A stretch of 64,000 nt of DNA from an uncultured beta proteobacterium (GTDB lineage: Bacteria; Pseudomonadota; Gammaproteobacteria; Burkholderiales; Burkholderiaceae). The DNA lies in assembly GCA_903867305.1 (NCBI GenBank), contig CAIPQU010000068.1, positions 1 to 64,000 of the forward strand, read 5' to 3'. Position numbers and translations under genes: made by a program. The number at the start of each line of letters is the position of its first letter. Position 1 is the stretch's first letter. A model generated the notes under the pieces. It was not told the DNA's origin. It made no database searches and was given only the letters and a program-made list of their open reading frames with translations. Of the stretch, positions 26,747 to 36,870 are shown one piece after another.

Positions 26747-27523
26747 ATGATTTTAGCTAGAATGGTTCAGGATATCAAAAAAAGACCCATCGCATTTTTT
26801 GCGATGGTATTTTTAGTTATTTTGGGCATCGAACTAGGTTTGTGGCAATTGCGCCGTGCTGATTATAAAATTCGGCTGTCACAAGACATAGAAGAAAAAT
26901 CAACATTACCATTTTTGAACGCTAATGCAAAAGATTGGAGTATAGACCAAGCTCTTTATCATCGGCTTCAAGCTTCTGGATATTGGATAGCTAAAGAAGG
27001 TATCTGGTTAGAAAATCGAACACATCCTTTAGGTAAAGATCCAAAAACAGGCATTACGACAGGCTTTAATTTATTGATGCCTTTTCGTCTTGAAGGGCAG
27101 GACAATAAAATTTTGTGGGTAAATCGAGGATGGGCACCAAGAAATTTTAATGAGCTCAATGTCGTTCCTCAACTCACCACATCCTCTGAAAAAGTGATGA
27201 TTGAGGGCGTGGTTTTTCCCGATGGTGGCAAAACACTGCAACTTTCCCATCAAACTGAGAATCACGCGAGTGATGGTTTGAAAATTAAAGAAAATTTGAA
27301 ATTAGATGAAGAGCAACAGGTTCATCAATGGGCGCAGTTACCCTTTGTCTTACGACAAACAAATTCAAAAATGTCTGAAGCGCTAGACCAAACCTTACCA
27401 ACGGTTAATATGGGTGTTAATACACATTATGGATATGCTTTTCAATGGTTTGCTCTCGCCGTAATGACCTTTTTATTTTGGGCCATTACGGCTTATCGCA
27501 AAATATCACAATCATTGCGATAA
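26747..27523 (+). CDS. surf1: SURF1-family oxidase assembly protein
   Basis: Helps insert or retain heme A in subunit I. The 258 residues have TM helices near both ends (about 15-33 and 230-248), the GLWQLRRADYK motif after the first, LWVNRGWAPRNF in the periplasmic domain and HYGYAFQWFALA before the last helix. The ATG is preceded by AAAAGG. Confidence 0.92.
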   Translation: MILARMVQDIKKRPIAFFAMVFLVILGIELGLWQLRRADYKIRLSQDIEEKSTLPFLNANAKDWSIDQALYHRLQASGYWIAKEGIWLENRTHPLGKDPKTGITTGFNLLMPFRLEGQDNKILWVNRGWAPRNFNELNVVPQLTTSSEKVMIEGVVFPDGGKTLQLSHQTENHASDGLKIKENLKLDEEQQVHQWAQLPFVLRQTNSKMSEALDQTLPTVNMGVNTHYGYAFQWFALAVMTFLFWAITAYRKISQSLR

Positions 27524-27547
27524 TAGACATTTATCAATCTTTCACAC

Positions 27548-28198
27548 ATGAATACTGAAAAACCTTTAATTCCAGCCAGCAATACTGAGATTTCTGTAAA
27601 AAGAAAATCAGGTGCATGGCAGATGTGGTTGATTATCATTATTTTTGCAGCGCCTGTCATTGCAAGTTATGTCATGTTCTATATTGTCAAACCAACTGGC
27701 GGCAAAACCAATTATGGGCAACTTGTTGATCCTGTTCAGGTAGCACCACAAGAATCTTTATTACCTGTGGTCTACGGTAAGTGGACCCTAGTCATTGCTA
27801 GACCGGTACAAACCTGTGAACAAGATGAAGATCATTGTCTAAAGTTACTGTATTTAATGCGACAGGTTAGAGCCTCATTAGGAAGAGAACTCGACCGTGT
27901 ACAAATTGTTATTATCAATACAGACAATAGCCAACCTAGCGCAAGCTTTTTACAAGCCTATGATGAAAAAGTTGCTGGCGTCAATATCTTTAATATGCCT
28001 GGTGATGAGGCAAGCAAGAGTAATCTACGCCGTTGGATTGACTTAGACAATGGTGGAGAGGCAATACAGTTACTGGACCCCAATGGAGCTCGCATGATGC
28101 GTTTTCCTGTTAACTCCGATGCCCCAGACTTTAAAAAAATGCGAAGTGATTTAGAAAAATTATTAAAGTGGAACCCTACTGGCAAGTATGGCAAATAA
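27548..28198 (+). CDS. Membrane-anchored protein of oxidase assembly cluster, thioredoxin-fold-like
   Basis: A 216-residue protein with one N-terminal TM helix (about 24-45) and a periplasmic domain. The pattern WTLVIARPVQTCEQDEDHCLKLLYLMRQVRASLG, with two cysteines spaced CX6C, looks like a Sco-related thioredoxin fold without the CxxxC copper site. A conserved protein at this place, between surf1 and ctaA, is usual in Burkholderiales but uncharacterised. A thiol or chaperone role in oxidase assembly is inferred. Confidence 0.7.
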   Translation: MNTEKPLIPASNTEISVKRKSGAWQMWLIIIIFAAPVIASYVMFYIVKPTGGKTNYGQLVDPVQVAPQESLLPVVYGKWTLVIARPVQTCEQDEDHCLKLLYLMRQVRASLGRELDRVQIVIINTDNSQPSASFLQAYDEKVAGVNIFNMPGDEASKSNLRRWIDLDNGGEAIQLLDPNGARMMRFPVNSDAPDFKKMRSDLEKLLKWNPTGKYGK

Positions 28199-28216
28199 TT
28201 CCGAAGGAAGATTCTG

Positions 28217-29323
28217 ATGTCTTGGCAGTTAGTTATCCAACTCTTGTTCATTGCCGTTTTTGTGGGAGCGATCCCAATCATGTATTCGGCATTTAAAGGT
28301 AACGTTAACAAACTCCAAAATGTTGTTTGGGTTGTACTCTTTTTTACCTTTGACTTAATTTTATTTGGCGCATTTACTCGCCTGACGGACTCGGGTCTTG
28401 GTTGCCCTGATTGGCCAGGATGTTATGGGCACTCCAATCCTATTCTAGCAATGGACCACATTCTTGATGCTCAAAATCAAATGCCATTTGGACCAGTCAC
28501 TGTAAGTAAAGCTTGGATCGAAATGTTGCACCGCTATTTTGCTAGTGGGGTTGGCTTTTTGCTGACTTGTTTGATGGGCATTACTTGGGTAAAAAGAGTT
28601 CAATTTGGGAGTAAAGTTTTTTATTTTTCAGTGGGATTATTTTTGCTTGTATGTCTTCAGGGAGCCTTTGGGGCCTTAACTGTGACGATGAAATTACAAC
28701 CTATTATTGTGACCATGCACTTAATGTTGGCATTAAGTCTCATCGTTGGTTTGACTTCTCTTACTGAGGTCATTCAAAAAAGAGATGGCCTCTTAAAACC
28801 TCAAATGTATTCTGTTGCGATACCGCTCATAATGATGTTCATTGTTAGCGTACAAATATTTTTAGGGGCATGGGTTAGCACCAATTATGCGGTCTTAGCG
28901 TGTTCCGGATTTCCGCAATGCAACGGGCAGTGGATGCCTAATATGGATTTTATGAACGGATTCACTTGGTGGAGAGAGTTAGGTAAAACCGCTACTGGCG
29001 AGTATATTAATCTCCAAGCTTTAATCGCCATACATTGGACGCATCGTATCGGTGCTTTAATCATTACCCTGAGTATGATGTTATTTTTATTCTTCTTCCA
29101 CTCTTTGCGCCGCTATGGCAATGCCCAGTGGATTATAAGAGCAGCCTACTGGGAAAAATATCTATGCGTGATACTTGGCATTCAGCTTTTGAGTGGATTA
29201 TCCAATGTTGTTTTTCAGTGGCCCATGATTGCAGCATTAATCCATACAGGTGGGGCAGCTGCTTTACTGATTGGCCTAACTAAACTAACATCTCTATCTT
29301 TATACCCTTCCTCAAAACAATGA
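28217..29323 (+). CDS. ctaA: Heme A synthase (COX15/CtaA)
   Basis: Oxidises the C8 methyl of heme O to a formyl group, making heme A. The 368 residues form eight TM helices with [19 protein letters not shown] in the first half, its cysteine pair, EMLHRYFAS, and [11 protein letters not shown] in the second half with heme-ligand histidines. ctaB overlaps its stop by 4 nt. Confidence 0.93.
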   Translation: MSWQLVIQLLFIAVFVGAIPIMYSAFKGNVNKLQNVVWVVLFFTFDLILFGAFTRLTDSGLGCPDWPGCYGHSNPILAMDHILDAQNQMPFGPVTVSKAWIEMLHRYFASGVGFLLTCLMGITWVKRVQFGSKVFYFSVGLFLLVCLQGAFGALTVTMKLQPIIVTMHLMLALSLIVGLTSLTEVIQKRDGLLKPQMYSVAIPLIMMFIVSVQIFLGAWVSTNYAVLACSGFPQCNGQWMPNMDFMNGFTWWRELGKTATGEYINLQALIAIHWTHRIGALIITLSMMLFLFFFHSLRRYGNAQWIIRAAYWEKYLCVILGIQLLSGLSNVVFQWPMIAALIHTGGAAALLIGLTKLTSLSLYPSSKQ

Positions 29324-30201
29324 GTTCATACACAGCGAATATTCCATATAAATGGCGCCAGTTATACGCGCTGACGAAGCCCCGCGTCACGCAATTGGCT
29401 GTTTTTTGTGCCATTATTGGAATGTTTCTAGCAACCCCAGGAATGGTTCCTTGGTCAGTATTGATCGGTGGCTCCTGTGGTATATGGTTTCTTGCAAGTG
29501 CGGCTTTTGCAGTAAATTGTCTTATTGAGCAAAAAGTCGATGCAAAAATGAAAAGAACTGCTTGGCGTGCCTCAGCAACGGGAGAGGCCACCGTTCAGGA
29601 AATCCTGATTCTTTCAGCAGTTCTTGGTTCAATTGGATCATTGATGTTGTGGTTTTTTGCAAACCCATTGACGATGTGGCTGACGATTCTGACCTTTGTT
29701 GGATATGCCATTATTTACACGTGGTACCTCAAGCCAGCCACGTCGCAAAATATTGTGATTGGTGGATTATCAGGGGCTATGCCTCCAGCTTTAGGATGGG
29801 CTGCAGTTGCGAATAATGTATCCCCAGAGGCTTGGCTATTAGTTTTAATTATTTTTGTCTGGACGCCACCACATTTTTGGGCATTAGCACTCTACCGACG
29901 TGAAGACTATGAGAAGTCGCAGTTACCAATGCTACCGAACACGCATGGTGAGCAATATACTCTTTTGCACATCGTTTTGTATACCCTAATTATGTTAGCT
30001 GCTTCGATCTTGCCATACGTTTATGGAATGAGTGGCATCCTGTATTTAATCAGTGCGTTGATTTTAGGATTTATATTTTTGGGATATACCGTCAAACTGT
30101 ATATGCACTATTCAGATCAACTCGCCAAAAAAACATTCCGATACTCCATTTGGTATCTTTCTATATTATTCGTCGTGTTATTGATTGATCATTATGTTTA
30201 A
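29320..30201 (+). CDS. cyoE: Protoheme IX farnesyltransferase (heme O synthase)
   Basis: UbiA-family prenyltransferase converting heme B to heme O. The 293 residues show the Asp-rich-like motif [18 protein letters not shown] and the second motif in [15 protein letters not shown], across about nine TM helices. [12 protein letters not shown] near the N-terminus is typical. It overlaps ctaA by 4 nt and sco by 8 nt, indicating a tightly coupled operon. Confidence 0.94.
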   Translation: MSSYTANIPYKWRQLYALTKPRVTQLAVFCAIIGMFLATPGMVPWSVLIGGSCGIWFLASAAFAVNCLIEQKVDAKMKRTAWRASATGEATVQEILILSAVLGSIGSLMLWFFANPLTMWLTILTFVGYAIIYTWYLKPATSQNIVIGGLSGAMPPALGWAAVANNVSPEAWLLVLIIFVWTPPHFWALALYRREDYEKSQLPMLPNTHGEQYTLLHIVLYTLIMLAASILPYVYGMSGILYLISALILGFIFLGYTVKLYMHYSDQLAKKTFRYSIWYLSILFVVLLIDHYV

Positions 30202-30802
30202 ACAATATGTTAAAAACGTCTTCCTGATTGCATGCAGTTTATTGATGTTGACGTCAATCCAATCTTGTACTCAACAAGTCAGATTTAATAATGTTGATAT
30301 TTCAGGTGCAACGTCTTTTTCTCCCCAATTCGAATTGCAGGATCATCACGGTGTTGTTCGACATGTAAGTGACTTTAAGGGCAAAGTACTGGTAGTCTTT
30401 TTTGGCTATACACAATGCCCTGATGTTTGCCCTACAACGATGTTTGAAATGAAAAAAGTGATGGAACTGTTAGGTAAAGATGCAGACCAAGTACAGGTAG
30501 CATTTATCACTTTAGATCCACAAAGAGACACTCTCGAGTTATTAGAAAAATATGTTCCGAGTTTTGACCCAAGGTTTTTAGGTTTACGTCCCGAAACAGA
30601 TCAAGCTTTAGAGCAAGTGGTCAAAGGATATAAAATCTTTTATCAAAAAGTGCCATCGAAAGATCCGCAAAATTATACGATTGATCATACTGCCGGTAGC
30701 TATGCCATTGATAAAAATGGTCAGTTACGTTTATTTATTAAACATAACCAAGGCGAGCAATTACTCGCTGACGACTTAAAAAAATTGGTAAAGATTAACT
30801 AG
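30194..30802 (+). CDS. SCO1/SenC copper chaperone lipoprotein
   Basis: Delivers copper to the CuA site of subunit II. I place the start at the ATG at 30194 (202 residues) and not at the TTG at 30185. A lipoprotein signal peptide ends with C25. The copper site is [11 protein letters not shown] with the distal His in DHTAGSYAI. The stop overlaps the stop of the convergent rpoH by 8 bp. Confidence 0.92.
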   Translation: MFKQYVKNVFLIACSLLMLTSIQSCTQQVRFNNVDISGATSFSPQFELQDHHGVVRHVSDFKGKVLVVFFGYTQCPDVCPTTMFEMKKVMELLGKDADQVQVAFITLDPQRDTLELLEKYVPSFDPRFLGLRPETDQALEQVVKGYKIFYQKVPSKDPQNYTIDHTAGSYAIDKNGQLRLFIKHNQGEQLLADDLKKLVKIN

Positions 30803-31706
30803 AAAAAGCGGCGAGTGATTCGCGCATTTTTTTCATGGCAGTTACTTCAATTTGACGAACTCTTTCTGCCGATATATTGAACTCTGCCGCTAAATCATGC
30901 AGTGTGAGAGGGTTTTCATCCGAGGCGTTGGATAACCAACGGGAAGTAATAATTCTTCGACTTCTTTCATCTAATGTGCTTAATGCGTGATCTAGGCCAG
31001 CGGTCTCAAGAAGCATGCTTTGTTGATGGGAAAGAACTTCTGTTGGCTCTAAGCGAGAGTCGGACATCCATAAACCGATTTCTTTCGGACCGTCCTCATC
31101 CTGGTCAGGTTCAAGCTGAACATCATGCCCACCTAAACGGATTTCCATATCTTTAACATCCTCAGCACGTACATCTAGTGCCTTCGCTAAAGAAAGTATT
31201 TCGGAATCTGATAGTGCGTTGAGTGAAGGCTTATTACTGCGTAAATTAAAAAATAATTTACGCTGCGGTTTTGTTGTAGCAATTCTGACTAAACGCCAGT
31301 TTTTGAGAATAAATTCGTGTATTTCAGCTTTAATCCAATAAATAGCGTATGAAACCAGTCTTGTACCATGGACCAGATCAAATTTTTTGACAGCTTTCAT
31401 CAAACCAATATTACCCTCTTGAATTAAATCTGCATGGGGTAGACCATAGCCAAGATATTGACGTGAAATTGATACAACTAATCTTAAATGACTCAAAATT
31501 AGTCTTCGAGCAGCTTCCAAATCATTTTTCTCGACGAGCTCTTTGGCTAAGTGAATTTCTTCAGAAGCGCTTAACATGGGCATTTGGTTTACCGCAGAAA
31601 TGTAGGCCTCAAGACTACCCATACCACCTTGGGGTAGTGTAGGCATTAATGGTACGAGACCAGTAACTAAATGCGGAGGTTTTGAGTGCGTCATCAAATT
31701 AGTCAT
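30795..31706 (-). CDS. rpoH: Heat-shock sigma factor RpoH (sigma-32)
   Basis: Alternative sigma factor for heat-shock genes. The 303 residues have region 2 (LPHADLIQEGNIGLMKAVKKFD, SYAIYWIKAEIHEFIL), the RpoH box QRKLFFNLRS and region 4 helix-turn-helix (LTLHDLAAEFNISAERVRQIE). A perfect CIRCE operator ends 10 bp upstream of the ATG, so HrcA repression of rpoH is predicted. A second in-frame ATG lies 12 nt downstream. No Shine-Dalgarno is seen for either. Confidence 0.95.
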   Translation of the reverse strand: MTNLMTHSKPPHLVTGLVPLMPTLPQGGMGSLEAYISAVNQMPMLSASEEIHLAKELVEKNDLEAARRLILSHLRLVVSISRQYLGYGLPHADLIQEGNIGLMKAVKKFDLVHGTRLVSYAIYWIKAEIHEFILKNWRLVRIATTKPQRKLFFNLRSNKPSLNALSDSEILSLAKALDVRAEDVKDMEIRLGGHDVQLEPDQDEDGPKEIGLWMSDSRLEPTEVLSHQQSMLLETAGLDHALSTLDERSRRIITSRWLSNASDENPLTLHDLAAEFNISAERVRQIEVTAMKKMRESLAAFSS

Positions 31707-31715
31707 AAATATATT

Positions 31716-31742
31716 TTAGCACTCATTTATACGGAGTGCTAA
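31716..31742. promoter_or_regulatory. Perfect CIRCE operator (HrcA site) upstream of rpoH
   Basis: TTAGCACTC (31716-31724), 9 nt, GAGTGCTAA (31734-31742) matches the CIRCE consensus exactly. It lies between the rpoH start and its probable promoter. On the minus strand its spacer contains TATAAA (31731-31726), a possible -10 that HrcA would cover. Confidence 0.93.
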
Positions 31743-31794
31743 TTTTTTTTAAACAACTAAGTTATTGAATTAAATGAAAAATTTTTGTTTATTA

Positions 31795-32691
31795 TTAGCT
31801 TTGTAATAATTCTTTTGCAAATTCTTGGGCAGTAAATGGCTGTAATTGTTGGATTTGCTCACCTACTCCAAGCGCCAAAATCTGGGGATGATTAGGTGTT
31901 AAACGAAATGCTTGGGAGATAGCACAAAGCACCCCACCTTTTGCCGTGCCATCAACTTTTGTAATAATTAAACTTGTTAGATTCAATGCTTCATGAAACG
32001 CTTTAACTTGGGATAAGCCATTTTGACCCGTATTACCATCTAACACTAAAACTGTTTGATGAGGTGCGTTGGGAATGAGCTTTTGAATGACCCGCTTCAC
32101 CTTTTTGAGCTCTTCCATCAGGTTTGATTGTGTGGCAAGTCTGCCAGCAGTATCAATCAAGAGTATGTCGGCCTGTCGTGCTTGAGCTGCTCCAATAGCA
32201 TCATGGGCGACTGTCGCAGCATCACCAGAGTTTTGAACAATAACATCGACTGCATTTTTTCGACCCCATTCACCAAGCTGTTCACGTGCTGCCGCCCTAA
32301 AAGTATCGCCAGCGGCTAACATGACTTTTTTATTTTGATGTTGCAGGGCATGGCAAAGCTTTCCAATAGTGGTAGTCTTTCCTGCACCATTAACTCCGAC
32401 AATGAGCCATATTTCAGGGATATGGGTAGGGGTATGCTGATTTAACGGATTGATATTAAACTCTAATGGTGCAAGCAATACTGCAACCAAGTTTTCTAAA
32501 CGTGTTTTAAGTTGTAAGGCATCAGAAATTTTCTCTTTTTTTGCAATAGATCGAAGTTGAGTTAGTAATTCAGTCGTTGCGGTAATCCCAACATCAGCAA
32601 GTAAAAGGGACTCTTCTAATGATTCAAATAATGCCTCATCAACCTTAGATCGGTTAAAAAGAGAAGATAAAGTTTTGCGTAACCCAAACAT
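31795..32691 (-). CDS. ftsY: Signal recognition particle receptor FtsY
   Basis: SRP receptor GTPase targeting membrane proteins to the translocon. The 298 residues contain only the N and G domains; the acidic A domain of E. coli FtsY is missing. GTPase motifs are GVNGAGKTTTIGKL, DTAGR and TKVDGTAKGG. TAAAAT (32705-32700, minus) lies 8 nt before the ATG, so translation may be leaderless or nearly so. Confidence 0.94.
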   Translation of the reverse strand: MFGLRKTLSSLFNRSKVDEALFESLEESLLLADVGITATTELLTQLRSIAKKEKISDALQLKTRLENLVAVLLAPLEFNINPLNQHTPTHIPEIWLIVGVNGAGKTTTIGKLCHALQHQNKKVMLAAGDTFRAAAREQLGEWGRKNAVDVIVQNSGDAATVAHDAIGAAQARQADILLIDTAGRLATQSNLMEELKKVKRVIQKLIPNAPHQTVLVLDGNTGQNGLSQVKAFHEALNLTSLIITKVDGTAKGGVLCAISQAFRLTPNHPQILALGVGEQIQQLQPFTAQEFAKELLQS

Positions 32692-32738
32692 AGCAGTTTA
32701 TTTTACAGATGAAAACTGAATAAAGGTATTTCAAAGTG

Positions 32739-34151
32739 ATGAGTCATCAAAAAATGCGTGTTTTAAAAAATATTCAGCAAACAATATTAGGGTTTGCGAT
32801 GTTCATAACCCCGCTGATTAGTTTTTCCCAAATTGAAAAATTTACCCATGAAACAACCTTAAGTAATGGCTTAAAGGTCATTGTTAAAGAAGATCATCGT
32901 TCGCCTACCGTTGCCCATATGGTTTGGTATCGAACTGGCGCAATCGATGAAACCTCGGGTACTACAGGCGTAGCTCATGTCTTAGAACATATGATGTTTA
33001 AGGGGACTAAAAATATTGGCCCTGGTGTATTTTCGAAGCAAGTAGCGGCATTAGGAGGTCGTGAAAATGCTTTTACAAGTAATGACTATACCGCTTACTT
33101 TCAACAAATTGAAAAATCGCATTTGGAAGAAATGATGCGATTAGAGGCGGATCGTATGCAAAATCTCACCTTGTCAGAAGATGAGTTTAAAAAAGAAATT
33201 CAGGTCGTCATGGAAGAGCGTCGCTTAAGAACAGATGACCAAGCATCGGGACGTCTATATGAGCAGTTTATGGCAACCGCTTTTAATTCAGCACCTAATC
33301 GTCACCCCGTCATTGGTTGGATGGAAGATTTAAAAAATATGACCTATTTAGATGCGCAATATTGGTATCAACAGTGGTACACCCCAAGTAATGCGGTACT
33401 TGTTGTTGTGGGGGATGTGAGTCCTCAAGAGGTATTCACAATGGCTGAGAAGACTTATGGGAAGATACCAAATCAAAAATTAGCCAATCGCAAAATTCAA
33501 GGTGAACCAGAACAGGTGGGTATCAAAAAATTTCATTTAAAGGCTCCAGCTGAAAATGTTTTGGTATTTATGGGTTGGAAAGTACCAAAAATTTTAGAGG
33601 GAAATATCGATGTGATTGATCCATGGGCCCTAGAAGTACTAGCGGGAGTATTGGATGGTAATCAAAATACCCGATTAAATCGTGTATTAGTGAAAGATAA
33701 GCGCATCAGCAATAGCGCTAATGCTTCATATGATTTTCAAGGTCGAGGAGCACAACTCTTTATGATTTATGGTTCTTTATTACCTAGTAAATCTGCCACC
33801 TTGTTTGAATCAGAGGTGAAAAAAATCATCGACGACATTGCAAAAAATGGGATTAAGCCGGAGGAGTTAGAAAGGGTAAAAATAGCCGTTACTTCATCAC
33901 AAATTTATAAAAGAGACTCTGTATTTGGCCAAGCGATGGAAATTGGCTCTGCGGAAATAGTTGGCACTTCTTGGAAAAAAATCGATTTGATGACCGATAA
34001 AATCCAAGCAGTCACTGCTGATCAGGTAAAAGCGGTGGCCGGTAAATACTTTATGGATGATCATTTAACCGTTGGCATATTAGATCCCCAACCAATAGAT
34101 CCTAAGAAAAAATTAGCCAATGAACGAGCTGCAGCAAATATTCAACGTTAA
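32739..34151 (+). CDS. M16 zinc metallopeptidase, active subunit
   Basis: Pitrilysin-family periplasmic peptidase. The ATG at 32739 gives 470 residues; a GTG lies just upstream. A signal peptide (about 1-31) is followed by the inverted zinc motif H80-x-x-E-H84 (HVLEH) and the distal Glu in the EFKKEIQVVMEERR region. The paired downstream gene encodes the M16 partner without zinc ligands, so they probably form a heterodimer as in other bacterial M16 pairs. Confidence 0.9.
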   Translation: MSHQKMRVLKNIQQTILGFAMFITPLISFSQIEKFTHETTLSNGLKVIVKEDHRSPTVAHMVWYRTGAIDETSGTTGVAHVLEHMMFKGTKNIGPGVFSKQVAALGGRENAFTSNDYTAYFQQIEKSHLEEMMRLEADRMQNLTLSEDEFKKEIQVVMEERRLRTDDQASGRLYEQFMATAFNSAPNRHPVIGWMEDLKNMTYLDAQYWYQQWYTPSNAVLVVVGDVSPQEVFTMAEKTYGKIPNQKLANRKIQGEPEQVGIKKFHLKAPAENVLVFMGWKVPKILEGNIDVIDPWALEVLAGVLDGNQNTRLNRVLVKDKRISNSANASYDFQGRGAQLFMIYGSLLPSKSATLFESEVKKIIDDIAKNGIKPEELERVKIAVTSSQIYKRDSVFGQAMEIGSAEIVGTSWKKIDLMTDKIQAVTADQVKAVAGKYFMDDHLTVGILDPQPIDPKKKLANERAAANIQR

Positions 34152-34157
34152 ATTGAG

Positions 34158-35501
34158 ATGAACATGCCCTTTATAAATAAATTCTGTCGTTCTATTACCT
34201 TATTCATTGGATTTTTATATGTCATTGACGCAAGTGCCGTCTTACCTATTCAAAAAATTGATTTGCCATCTGGCGCAAAGCTTTTCTATGTTGAGGCAAA
34301 GACAATTCCGATGGTAAATATAGGCATCGACTTTCCTGGTGGGCGTGCATATGACCCAAGCAATAAAGTTGGCGTTGCAGATTTAACAGCAGGCCTGATG
34401 AATAAAGGGTCACGAATTAATGGTAAAGAAAAAGATGAGGCCTTTATAGCTGATAGTATTTCTGACTTAGGTTCCATGATTTCATTTAATGCTTCGATTG
34501 AGACCAGTTCTGTCAGAATCAAAACCCTCAGTAAGCCAGAGATTCTGAATGCTGTTGTAGCTCAGGCAAGTGATATGTTGGCATATCCTGTAATGAACTC
34601 AAAAATACTAGAAAGAGAAAAATCTTTAGAAATTAGCGGTCTATTAGAAAGTATGACGAAGCCTGAGTATATTGTGGGTAAGCAATTTAAAAAAATGATT
34701 TATCGTGAAAATCCTCTTGGCAATAAAGAAACTGTAGAGTCTATTAAAAAAATTCAAATTGAAGATTTAAAGAAGTTTCATCAAATGTATTACAGAGCTA
34801 ATTACATGAATGTATTAATTGTGGGTGATGTTAGTCGCGACAAAGCGATTGATATAGCCACACAATTGACTCAAAAGTTACCGACTGGTCAGAAAGTAGT
34901 TGTAGATTTACCTCCATTGCTTGCTTCACCTCTAGCTGATAGCTCACAAAGAGAGTCAAAGATAAGTCATCCTTCTGCCCAAGCTCATATTCAAATGGGA
35001 ATGACGAGTCCCCCTAGAAAAGATCCAGACTATTTCCCTTTAATGGTTGGTAACTATGCACTTGGTGGCGGAGGCTTTGTTTCTAGATTAATGCAGGAAA
35101 TACGTGAGAAAAGGGGTTTAGCTTATAGCGTATCTAGCTATTTTTATCCTGCTAAAAATTCGGGGTATTTTATAGCGAGTATGCAAACTCGTAAGGATCA
35201 GTCGAATGAGTCGGTCAAATTGCTTGGCGATACTATTGAGAAATTTATTGATGAGGGACCGACTGAGGATGAGGTGATTGCTGCGAAAAATAATCTCATC
35301 AATGGATTTCCTTTAAGGTTAGATAGCAATAGTAAGTTACTAGAAAACCTATCGGCAATTGCCTGGTTTGATTTGCCACTGGATACCCTGGATGAATGGA
35401 CTAATCAAGTCAAAAAGGTAACTAAAACTGATGTTCAACAGGCATTTAAAAAGAATCTAGAGATGAAGCGAATGATCACCGTAGTCGTCGGCGGACAATG
35501 A
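34158..35501 (+). CDS. M16 peptidase-like, zinc-site-less partner
   Basis: A 447-residue M16-fold protein with a signal peptide (about 1-27). Where the active subunit has HVLEH, this one has DLTAGLMNKGSR, so it lacks the zinc site. The C-terminal substrate-binding block GLAYSVSSYFYPAKNSGYF is conserved. It starts 6 nt after the active subunit and overlaps rsmD by 4 nt. It is expected to be the non-catalytic half of a heterodimer, not a decayed gene. Confidence 0.88.
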   Translation: MNMPFINKFCRSITLFIGFLYVIDASAVLPIQKIDLPSGAKLFYVEAKTIPMVNIGIDFPGGRAYDPSNKVGVADLTAGLMNKGSRINGKEKDEAFIADSISDLGSMISFNASIETSSVRIKTLSKPEILNAVVAQASDMLAYPVMNSKILEREKSLEISGLLESMTKPEYIVGKQFKKMIYRENPLGNKETVESIKKIQIEDLKKFHQMYYRANYMNVLIVGDVSRDKAIDIATQLTQKLPTGQKVVVDLPPLLASPLADSSQRESKISHPSAQAHIQMGMTSPPRKDPDYFPLMVGNYALGGGGFVSRLMQEIREKRGLAYSVSSYFYPAKNSGYFIASMQTRKDQSNESVKLLGDTIEKFIDEGPTEDEVIAAKNNLINGFPLRLDSNSKLLENLSAIAWFDLPLDTLDEWTNQVKKVTKTDVQQAFKKNLEMKRMITVVVGGQ

Positions 35502-36103
35502 AAAAAAAACAGGCCCCCTCACAAAGGGTCCGTGTTATTGGGGGCTTTTGGCGTAGTCGTTTGATTGATATTGTTACCCAACCGGGCTTACGCCCATCGA
35601 CAGATCGGGTTAGAGAGACTGTCTTTAATTGGTTGACACCTTACATCAACGACGCCAAGATTATCGATTTATTTGCAGGGACGGGAGTTTTGGGTTTTGA
35701 GGCTTGTTCTCGTGGAGCTCAACAGGTTGTACTTATAGAAAAAAATCATGCTGTATTTCAGGGTTTAAAAAATAATTTAGACAAACTTCGCCCTCTTCCA
35801 GAAGGTTCAGATATCCAATTAGTATGTACCGATGCTATTCAGTGGCTATCTGCCCAACACGACATTGAAGCAGAAATCATTTTTTTAGACCCCCCTTTTG
35901 ATCAGCCTGAGCTAGTGGAAGAGTCCCTCCGTTTGATCCATCAGAGGTTAAAAAAAGACACTCATCCAATTATTTATGTAGAAACTAGCGCAAAGTTGGA
36001 TAATGAAGCGATTCTGAAGCATATGCCTCAATGGATGATGGAAAAGCAATTAGTCGCAGGTGTTGTAAAAGCAAGTATTTTGAAGTGCCTTGTAGTTCAG
36101 TAA
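35498..36103 (+). CDS. rsmD: 16S rRNA (guanine-966-N2)-methyltransferase
   Basis: Methylates G966 of 16S rRNA. The 201 residues show RVIGGFWRSR, PSTDRVRETVFNWL, the SAM motif DLFAGTGVLGFEACSRGA and the catalytic LDPPFDQP. It overlaps the M16 gene by 4 nt and precedes coaD by 26 nt, the common rsmD-coaD arrangement. Confidence 0.94.
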   Translation: MKKKQAPSQRVRVIGGFWRSRLIDIVTQPGLRPSTDRVRETVFNWLTPYINDAKIIDLFAGTGVLGFEACSRGAQQVVLIEKNHAVFQGLKNNLDKLRPLPEGSDIQLVCTDAIQWLSAQHDIEAEIIFLDPPFDQPELVEESLRLIHQRLKKDTHPIIYVETSAKLDNEAILKHMPQWMMEKQLVAGVVKASILKCLVVQ

Positions 36104-36129
36104 GAAAATAATGAATAAGGAGTTGCACG

Positions 36130-36612
36130 ATGGCCATTGCAGTTTATCCTGGAACTTTTGACCCTTTTACACGAGGGCACGAAGATTTGGTAAGAAGAGG
36201 CTCTTCAATATTTGATGAGTTAGTCGTTGGCATAGCAGATAGCCCCAATAAAAAACCTATTTTTACTTTAGAAGAGCGAATACAGATTGCCCAAGAGGTT
36301 TTGGGACATTACTCGAATGTTCGAATTGAGGGGTTTAGTGGCTTACTCAAAGATTTTGTTCGGAAAAATAACGCCCGAGTTATTCTACGTGGATTAAGAG
36401 CCGTATCTGATTTTGAGTATGAATTTCAGATGGCTGGCATGAATCGCTACCTCGTACCCGATGTTGAAACCTTATTTTTAACGCCCTCTGACCAATATCA
36501 ATTTATCTCAGGAACATTTGTGCGAGAAATTGCTATTTTGGGAGGGGATGTGAGCAAATTTGTATTCCCATCCGTTGAGGAATGGTTGAAGAAAAAAACG
36601 AAGATAAAGTAA
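36130..36612 (+). CDS. coaD: Pantetheine-phosphate adenylyltransferase
   Basis: Forms dephospho-CoA from 4'-phosphopantetheine and ATP. The 160 residues carry the nucleotidyltransferase motif TRGH ([15 protein letters not shown]), [19 protein letters not shown] and [16 protein letters not shown] lies upstream. A YfhL ferredoxin gene follows 9 nt later. Confidence 0.95.
   Translation: MAIAVYPGTFDPFTRGHEDLVRRGSSIFDELVVGIADSPNKKPIFTLEERIQIAQEVLGHYSNVRIEGFSGLLKDFVRKNNARVILRGLRAVSDFEYEFQMAGMNRYLVPDVETLFLTPSDQYQFISGTFVREIAILGGDVSKFVFPSVEEWLKKKTKIK

Positions 36613-36870
<258 letters not shown>

Noticed and set aside
34158..35501. Second M16 gene as a pseudogene because it lacks HxxEH
   Set aside because: Paired M16 genes commonly include a zinc-less subunit, and the ORF and C-terminal substrate block are intact.
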